Below, piece by piece: positions 59,138-64,000 of a DNA stretch of 64,000 nucleotides. Position numbers and translations under genes: made by a program. Source of the stretch: Flagellimonas_B algarum (lineage in GTDB: Bacteria > Bacteroidota > Bacteroidia > Flavobacteriales > Flavobacteriaceae); the NCBI RefSeq assembly GCF_040513375.1, contig NZ_JBEVTG010000001.1:1488001-1552000 (forward strand), read 5' to 3'. The notes beneath the pieces were generated by a model. It was not told the DNA's origin and did not search any database. It worked only from the letters and a program-made list of their open reading frames with translations. Numbering within the stretch: the stretch's first letter is position 1; each line of letters starts with the position of its first letter.

Positions 59138-59680
59138 TTACTTTGCGTAGTTCGGAACGTAGTCGCTTCCCGATACGATGGCTAGTAGATCTTCTTCCAA
59201 AGAAGCGATGGGCCGTTCGACGATGCGGTTGACCTCTTTTCCGTCCTTAAAAAAGATCATGGTCGGTACTTTGATGATGCCGAGCCCCCGCTCTTCGCCG
59301 GTCGGACTTTTTTTGTACGCCCCCTTTCTTCGATCTAGGGCCACCATCTCTAAGGACGCGGTATCGAAACCCGCTTCGTTCAAGATTTTCAGGAATCGGG
59401 GCACTTGCCGTTTGCTGTCCCCACACCAGGTGCCTAAGAAGAGTTTGATTTGAAGACCCTGTAACTTGGGCCCGATCAGCTTGACCAATGACCGATCGAC
59501 CTCGTAGTTATCATAGTTGGGAAGGAACCATTCGGCATAATCCCCTTGTTGCAGGCCATGGGTATTGATTTGACCAAGCAGGAAATTGCGTCCGTCTTCC
59601 ATCTTGATTTCTTGGTTATACGTCTGGGCCAGGACCCCGGTGGCGCTAAAGCAAAGCAGCGCGATCAAAAGTTTTTTCAT
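59138..59680 (-). CDS. Secreted thioredoxin-like protein with CxxS active site
   Basis: This 180-residue protein has a signal peptide (LIALLCFSATGVLAQ). A thioredoxin fold follows with LFLGTWCGDSKRQVPRF, IKVPTMIFFKDGKEVNRIVE and the cis-proline in VPT. Where classical thioredoxins have CxxC it has C86-G-D-S89, so it cannot form an intramolecular disulphide in the usual way. Such proteins may act as thiol isomerases or peroxiredoxin-like reductants. It ends in a terminator next to lysS. Confidence 0.85.
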   Translation of the reverse strand: MKKLLIALLCFSATGVLAQTYNQEIKMEDGRNFLLGQINTHGLQQGDYAEWFLPNYDNYEVDRSLVKLIGPKLQGLQIKLFLGTWCGDSKRQVPRFLKILNEAGFDTASLEMVALDRRKGAYKKSPTGEERGLGIIKVPTMIFFKDGKEVNRIVERPIASLEEDLLAIVSGSDYVPNYAK

Positions 59681-59768
59681 GATTTTCAGTTTGTTCGAAA
59701 ATCGATGAAAATGCAGGGTGGATTGGAAATCGCCGGATGGAAATCGGGACTAGACCCCCGGTTGAATT

Positions 59769-60815
59769 TTAATCGAAGAGCCCAAGCAATTCGTCTCGAG
59801 AGCTGACCCCCAACTTTTTATAAAGATTGTTGATATGGGTTTTGACTGTGCTGTGACTGATGAACAAGGCGGCCGCGATCTCTTTGTTCGAGTGTCCTTT
59901 TTCGATATAGGTGATGATTTTCTGTTCTTGTTCGGTCAACTTTTCAAAAAGTTTTGCCGGGCCAGGACGTTTGCGCAGTCGATACAGCAAGAATAGGTTG
60001 AGCAAAACCGAGAGGACCAATGCCGCATATGGGCCCCAGACCGCAAACCCGTTTCCAGCCTGTTGTTTCGAAATGCTGTAACGATCCGAATCGAGTTCGT
60101 TGCGGAATAGTGTGGTAAACCGTGCCTCAGGGTATGCAAGCTGTAAGCGTTCCAGCAAATTATCGTAGTAGGGGTTTTGTGAAAGATCGTTCAAATAGAA
60201 TTCCCGGGTTTCACTTCGCCTATCGGCTAGAAAATCGTGGATGAAGAGTTCGACCAAGGGCTCGTCACAAAGTTGCCCGAAAGACTGCAGTTGTTCAAAC
60301 CACTTGGCCAAAACCATTTGCCGCCCTTTTTCACCGGTGATTTCACTGAGCTCATAGGCCATGGCTTCCTTGAGGTTGTCAACCTCGAGCAGGTACGAGG
60401 CACCGCCCCCATCGGAATGGACCGAACAGAGCATTTCTTGATCATCGGTGCGTTCAAAGAAGATCCGATCGCTATTGTTGGCGATGAACAAAACACTTTT
60501 ACTCTGTTGGCAATTGCCTAAGAAATGATTTTGATGGGTGGTACTCAGGTCACAGCCGTCGGTATGGATCCGATAGATGCGGTTTGCCGGGGGTAGGTTC
60601 TTGCCTTCGAAAACAAAATACCCCATCGAATCGGCAACGGTTTTCTGTACCAGTTGATCCAATTGGATGCGTGACGATTTTTTGTAGTCTTCAATGAGTG
60701 AGAGGTAGACAGCCTGGTCGACAAAGGCCTTTGACACCTGGCCTTCGAAGCGGTACTGACCGTAGCTGCAAACGGTTAGGAGTAAAAGCAATGCTGTGGT
60801 ACGGGCCTTCATCAT
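59769..60815 (-). CDS. Membrane-tethered LuxR-type regulator
   Basis: This 348-residue protein has a signal peptide (TALLLLLTVCSYGQ), a periplasmic part of about 230 residues, one membrane helix (WGPYAALVLSVLLNLFLLYR) and a C-terminal LuxR/GerE helix-turn-helix: LTEQEQKIITYIEKGHSNKE and FISHSTVKTHINNLYKKLG. The DNA-binding end is cytoplasmic and the sensor periplasmic, so it is a one-component transmembrane regulator. The signal it senses is unknown. Confidence 0.88.
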   Translation of the reverse strand: MMKARTTALLLLLTVCSYGQYRFEGQVSKAFVDQAVYLSLIEDYKKSSRIQLDQLVQKTVADSMGYFVFEGKNLPPANRIYRIHTDGCDLSTTHQNHFLGNCQQSKSVLFIANNSDRIFFERTDDQEMLCSVHSDGGGASYLLEVDNLKEAMAYELSEITGEKGRQMVLAKWFEQLQSFGQLCDEPLVELFIHDFLADRRSETREFYLNDLSQNPYYDNLLERLQLAYPEARFTTLFRNELDSDRYSISKQQAGNGFAVWGPYAALVLSVLLNLFLLYRLRKRPGPAKLFEKLTEQEQKIITYIEKGHSNKEIAAALFISHSTVKTHINNLYKKLGVSSRDELLGLFD

Positions 60816-60896
60816 GGTAAACGAATCGAATTTACTATTTTATGTAACAAATTGGGGCGAACCGCTACTAATAAATAGCATCAATCAATATCCTTC

Positions 60897-61052
60897 ATGA
60901 GTTTTCTACGCGTTTTACTGGCGATATTATTTCCGCCCTTGTCGGTTATCGGTAAAGGTTGTGGGTCGTTCTTAATTGTGTTACTTTTAACTTTCTGCGG
61001 ATGGGTCCCAGGGGTCATCGCTGCACTGATTATCTTGAACAACCCGAATTAG
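60897..61052 (+). CDS. YqaE/Pmp3 family small membrane protein
   Basis: A 51-residue frame starts at 60897. It reads as two membrane helices: LRVLLAILFPPLSVIGKGCG and SFLIVLLLTFCGWVPGVIAA. This is the UPF0057/YqaE/Pmp3 signature (PPL.V..K.GCG, TF.GW.PG). These are small stress-linked proteins of the inner membrane in bacteria and plants. Six bases separate it from the next gene on the strand. Confidence 0.9.
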   Translation: MSFLRVLLAILFPPLSVIGKGCGSFLIVLLLTFCGWVPGVIAALIILNNPN

Positions 61053-61058
61053 ACGATA

Positions 61059-61802
61059 ATGAAAAGATTCCGTTTTTTGGCCGCCCTTTTGGTTTCGGCC
61101 CTGATTCTCGCATGCAATTTCACCGAAGAAATCCATTTCAATGCCGATGGATCGGGCAAGATCGATATCCATTTCGATGGGGATGAATTAATGGCGATGA
61201 TGGCTTCTATGGACTCTACGGGCGCCTTGGACAAGTCCATTGATTCGACCTTGGTTTTCAAAGACCTGTTGGAATTGAAAAAAGACAGCATCGCCCAATT
61301 ATCGGAAGAAGAACAGGCCAAATTGAAGAAATTGGAACCCTTTAGTATGCGCATGGTCGTTGATCAAGCCAAAGGGGTCATGAAGTTCAATTTATTCAGT
61401 GAATTCGACAAGGTGGCCGATGTGAATGACGCTTTCAACGCTTTTCAAGATGCAAGTAGTTTCGGTCCAGGACCAAAGTCGGACAACGGCCCTTCGATGT
61501 CAAATCAGCAACCTGCTACCCAGGTATCCTATAGTTTTGAAGGCAACACCTTCACCAGGAATACCAAGGTGATCGACCGTTCGTTGTTCGAACAAGGGTT
61601 GGATAGCCTGCAAGGGGCCGAAATGTTCTTGTCGGGATCGACCTATACCTTCAAGTACCATTTTCCGCGCAGGGTGAAAAAAGTCAATGTCGAAGGGGCT
61701 ACTTTTTCAATGGATGGAAAGACCATGATCTATGAAGTCAACTTTCTTGATCTCATGAAAAAGCCCGAGACCATGAACCTCGAGGTAGAGCTGGAGAACT
61801 GA
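61059..61802 (+). CDS. Lipoprotein of unknown function
   Basis: This 247-residue lipoprotein has lipobox LILAC and begins NFTEEIHFNADGSGKIDIHFDG. The rest is a mixture of strands and helices with a polar middle section (FGPGPKSDNGPSMSNQQPAT). No named family is recognised, although this kind of protein is common in Bacteroidota. It is coupled with YqaE and lies 23 bases before lipB. Confidence 0.75.
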   Translation: MKRFRFLAALLVSALILACNFTEEIHFNADGSGKIDIHFDGDELMAMMASMDSTGALDKSIDSTLVFKDLLELKKDSIAQLSEEEQAKLKKLEPFSMRMVVDQAKGVMKFNLFSEFDKVADVNDAFNAFQDASSFGPGPKSDNGPSMSNQQPATQVSYSFEGNTFTRNTKVIDRSLFEQGLDSLQGAEMFLSGSTYTFKYHFPRRVKKVNVEGATFSMDGKTMIYEVNFLDLMKKPETMNLEVELEN

Positions 61803-61825
61803 TCCGGCCTTCGTATTTTTGCAAG

Positions 61826-62536
61826 ATGAACAAACAAGTTCTTCTTCGAGATCTAGGCACCAAGGACTACAAGGAAACGTGGGACCTTCAGGAAGCCCTT
61901 TTCAAGGAAATCGTCGATTTGAAAATCAAAAACCGGCGTGAGGGCAGCACACATGCGACCCCTAATCATTTTCTATTCGTTGAGCACCCCCATGTATTCA
62001 CCTTAGGGAAAAGTGGCGATATGGCCAATCTCTTGGTCGACGAGCGAAAATTGGCCGAAAAGAACGCCTCCTTTTATAAAATAAATAGGGGAGGGGACAT
62101 CACCTATCATGGCCCTGGCCAGATTGTGGGTTACCCGATCTTGGATTTGGATAATTTCTTTACCGATATCCACAAATACCTGCGGTTTTTGGAAGAAATG
62201 GTCATTTTGACCTTGGCCGATTACGGTCTGAAAGGGGTGCGGTCTGAAGGGGAGACCGGGGTATGGCTCGATGTGGGTACGCCTTTTGCCCGAAAGATAT
62301 GCGCCATGGGTGTTCGCGCCAGCCGTTGGGTGACCATGCACGGTTTCGCGTTGAACGTCAATGCCGATCTGGGGTATTTCGATTTGATGATCCCCTGCGG
62401 TATCAAAGACAAGGCAGTGACTTCGTTGAATGTGGAATTGGGAAAACAGCAAGTCGATGTAGAAGCCGTAAAACAACGCCTAAAACATCACTTTATGGCA
62501 CTTTTCGAAGCTCAGTTCGTCGATTCGAGCTCTTGA
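61826..62536 (+). CDS. lipB: Octanoyltransferase LipB
   Basis: LipB moves the octanoyl group from acyl carrier protein to lipoyl domains in lipoic acid synthesis. The 236-residue length is usual. Key features are HVFTLGKSGD, NRGGDITYHGPGQIVGYPI, K157 in ARKICAMGVRASRW, and the catalytic C191 in LMIPCGIKDKAVTSL. lipA is not in the window. Confidence 0.96.
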   Translation: MNKQVLLRDLGTKDYKETWDLQEALFKEIVDLKIKNRREGSTHATPNHFLFVEHPHVFTLGKSGDMANLLVDERKLAEKNASFYKINRGGDITYHGPGQIVGYPILDLDNFFTDIHKYLRFLEEMVILTLADYGLKGVRSEGETGVWLDVGTPFARKICAMGVRASRWVTMHGFALNVNADLGYFDLMIPCGIKDKAVTSLNVELGKQQVDVEAVKQRLKHHFMALFEAQFVDSSS

Positions 62537-62543
62537 TCGAGGT

Positions 62544-63236
62544 TTAGCTGCTGTACTGTGAGAGCACGGTGCTTCCCATTAACTTTCCGGATTTGTTATA
62601 GGTTTCCTGTTTGACCATTCCGACTCCTTTGGCCAACCATGTCCGTGACGGAAACGTTTGCTTGCCCATCATCATTTTGGTCTTGGTATCGCTGTAGAGG
62701 ACATAACATTCAAAGGTGCCTGCCGGTGTGATTACGGTTTCCATTTTTTCAACTTTTCGGTTGATGGTTTCCACGTTCATGTTCATGGTCATGGCCCCAC
62801 CCATGGTGACCTTGATGTTCATATTGGCGTCGGGCAGCTCTTGACCCACTTCCAAATTGTTCGGGAGCTCGATATCGGTGCCGGAAACGTCCATATCCAT
62901 TTCACCGAACTGACTGAGCATCTGTTCGTTCATTAAAGACTTGAAGTCGATCTTGACGACATCGCCTTCACAGCGAATGTTGTATTCAGAATTAAAGGTG
63001 TTTCCTTTTTTGTCGGATATGGTCATTACCATCAAGGCCGATTCGGTAGTACCACCGGTCTCGACATCGGTGACCTGATACGCGATAGTACCATCTGATT
63101 TTCCTTTTTTATTGAAGTTTTCATAGGTCATCGACGCGCCTTCGACCAAAGGGTAGTATTGGCTACAGGCAGTCTGGGCATTGAGGGTCATCCATCCAAA
63201 GAGGGCCAATACTAAAGTGGTGAGTGTATTCTTCAT
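62544..63236 (-). CDS. Secreted DUF3108-like/TapB-family protein
   Basis: This 230-residue protein has a signal peptide (LVLALFGWMTLNAQ). It then shows the pattern CSQYYPLVEGASMTYENFN, VITPAGTFECYVLYSDT, and WLAKGVGMVKQETY at the end, as in DUF3108/TapB-like proteins, which are periplasmic with a lipocalin-like sheet. Function unknown. It is nine bases after the OmpA-family gene and cotranscribed. Confidence 0.75.
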   Translation of the reverse strand: MKNTLTTLVLALFGWMTLNAQTACSQYYPLVEGASMTYENFNKKGKSDGTIAYQVTDVETGGTTESALMVMTISDKKGNTFNSEYNIRCEGDVVKIDFKSLMNEQMLSQFGEMDMDVSGTDIELPNNLEVGQELPDANMNIKVTMGGAMTMNMNVETINRKVEKMETVITPAGTFECYVLYSDTKTKMMMGKQTFPSRTWLAKGVGMVKQETYNKSGKLMGSTVLSQYSS

Positions 63237-63245
63237 GGGTATGGT

Positions 63246-64000
63246 TTATGATTTAATGAATTCGACCCTGCGGTTTTGGGCCTTCCCTTCCGGACTTGAA
63301 TTTTCGGCTACCGGTTCGAGTTCGCCTTTACCGTCGGTGGTCAACCTGCCGGCATCGACGTTGTAGACATCGACCAAGGCGTTTTTGACTGCTGCTGCCC
63401 GATCTTTTGACAGTTGCAGATTGGCATCGTCGCTGCCGTCACTATCCGTATGCCCAACGATTTTTAGATTGATGTTCGCATCTTGCTGCAGCACTTGATA
63501 GATCTGTCTGATAATACCCATCGACTCCGGTTTGATGTTGGCCGATCCCGAATCGAACAGTATGCCATTGGTCGATATCTTACCTTCGGCAATCAGTTTT
63601 CTCCGCAGGTCGACTCCCCCTTCGGCGATTTTCAAGTTCGAAATGAAGACTTGCTCCTTTCCATCCTTAAACCCGTTGGTATGGATCTTTAAAGTGCTCA
63701 AGACCGATCCATTGGCGACGAGTTGTGGCACATCGAGGTATTTGACTTCGTTGATCCATAACCGGAATCGGTTTTTATTGACGGCAATGGAAACATGGGG
63801 TTGTTGCAAGATGATTTGGCGGATATCGGCCTTTACGGTACTTCGAATTTCCTGTTTGCCATTGATCCGGTTCTTGACCGTAACCCCGATCGCGGCGTAT
63901 TGGCAAAAGGGGATGGATGCGCTGGCAAAGTGGGTGCCCACCTCGAACTTTTCATCACTGCTCAGCAGTACTTCCAAAAAGGCATTCGAAGAGGTGTTTC
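63246..64000 (-). CDS. OmpA-family protein (partial, N-terminus beyond the window)
   Basis: The frame is open at the right edge of the window, so only the last 251 residues are seen. The C-terminal 110 residues are an OmpA domain (GILFDSGSANIKPESMGIIR, LKIVGHTDSDGSDDANLQLS, KGELEPVAENSSPEGKAQNRRVEF), which binds peptidoglycan. The visible part before it has strand-rich sequence of no known family. The gene is the first visible member of an operon with the DUF3108-like gene. Confidence 0.88.
   Translation of the reverse strand, partial: NTSSNAFLEVLLSSDEKFEVGTHFASASIPFCQYAAIGVTVKNRINGKQEIRSTVKADIRQIILQQPHVSIAVNKNRFRLWINEVKYLDVPQLVANGSVLSTLKIHTNGFKDGKEQVFISNLKIAEGGVDLRRKLIAEGKISTNGILFDSGSANIKPESMGIIRQIYQVLQQDANINLKIVGHTDSDGSDDANLQLSKDRAAAVKNALVDVYNVDAGRLTTDGKGELEPVAENSSPEGKAQNRRVEFIKS

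Noticed and set aside
1..64000. CRISPR arrays, insertion sequences, tRNA genes, rRNA genes, prophage or integrase genes
   Set aside because: No repeat-spacer pattern, transposase, integrase, tRNA cloverleaf or rRNA-like segment was found on either strand by reading.

Overview
The window looks like a chromosomal segment of a marine Flavobacteriaceae species (Bacteroidota), plausibly in the Maribacter/Allomuricauda/Robiginitalea part of the family; this is inference from gene content. The supporting signs are a GLPGLI protein paired with a SusC/OmpA-type outer-membrane barrel, a FecI/FecR/STN-TonB receptor trio, DUF4136 and zinc-dependent DUF5117-type lipoproteins or proteases, an NrtR-like sugar regulator, promoters of the TTG-N19/20-TAnnTTTG type, and almost no Shine-Dalgarno sequences. 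No rRNA, tRNA, CRISPR array, insertion sequence or phage gene was seen, and genes are closely packed with moderate GC content.

Layout. 1-9.2 kb: end of a DUF4230-like gene, M61-type protease, aromatic amino acid hydroxylase with a DUF3291 partner and a divergent Lrp/AsnC regulator, DUF4136 lipoprotein, two small proteins, then an overlapping string of PLP deaminase, glucosaminidase-LysM lipoprotein and hemL. 9.2-16.8 kb: a minus-strand block with an RDD protein, a serine hydrolase, an SGNH lipoprotein, and a TonB receptor with its FecR anti-sigma and ECF sigma factor. 16.9-20.5 kb: transglutaminase-7TM protein, RimK-like ATP-grasp ligase and an outer-membrane barrel in one operon. 20.5-29.7 kb: Crp/Fnr-like regulator, GLPGLI/TonB pair, alpha/beta hydrolase, and a divergent NrtR-type regulator and GH3 glycosidase with well-resolved operators.

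29.8-41.6 kb: small redox and detoxification operons, each next to its own regulator. These are an LLM oxidoreductase/SDR/DUF1330 operon with an HxlR regulator, and an anthrone-oxygenase/NmrA operon with an AraC regulator. A matrixin protease, a VOC-membrane fusion, a vanadium-haloperoxidase-type enzyme, a sarcosine-oxidase-type flavoenzyme and an MddA-type methanethiol methyltransferase (probable dimethyl sulfide producer) lie nearby. 41.6-53.3 kb: a membrane-tethered TPR-HTH regulator, hydrolases, an MFS transporter, a bestrophin channel, a Spy-like protein and a large zinc protease.

53.5-55.9 kb holds the least explained part: two secreted acidic proteins built from 34-35-residue repeats with the signature LGFDT..YLPEGFDPY, followed by a secreted plant-type LRR protein. 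55.9-64 kb is more ordinary: a DASS transporter, lysS, a thioredoxin-like protein, a membrane-tethered LuxR-type regulator, a YqaE/Pmp3 protein, lipB, and the start of an OmpA-family operon. The best hunting results are the LGFDT repeat family and four intergenic regions in which promoter elements and putative operators (HxlR, NrtR-like, AraC, and a pho-box-like array before mddA) can be placed to the base.
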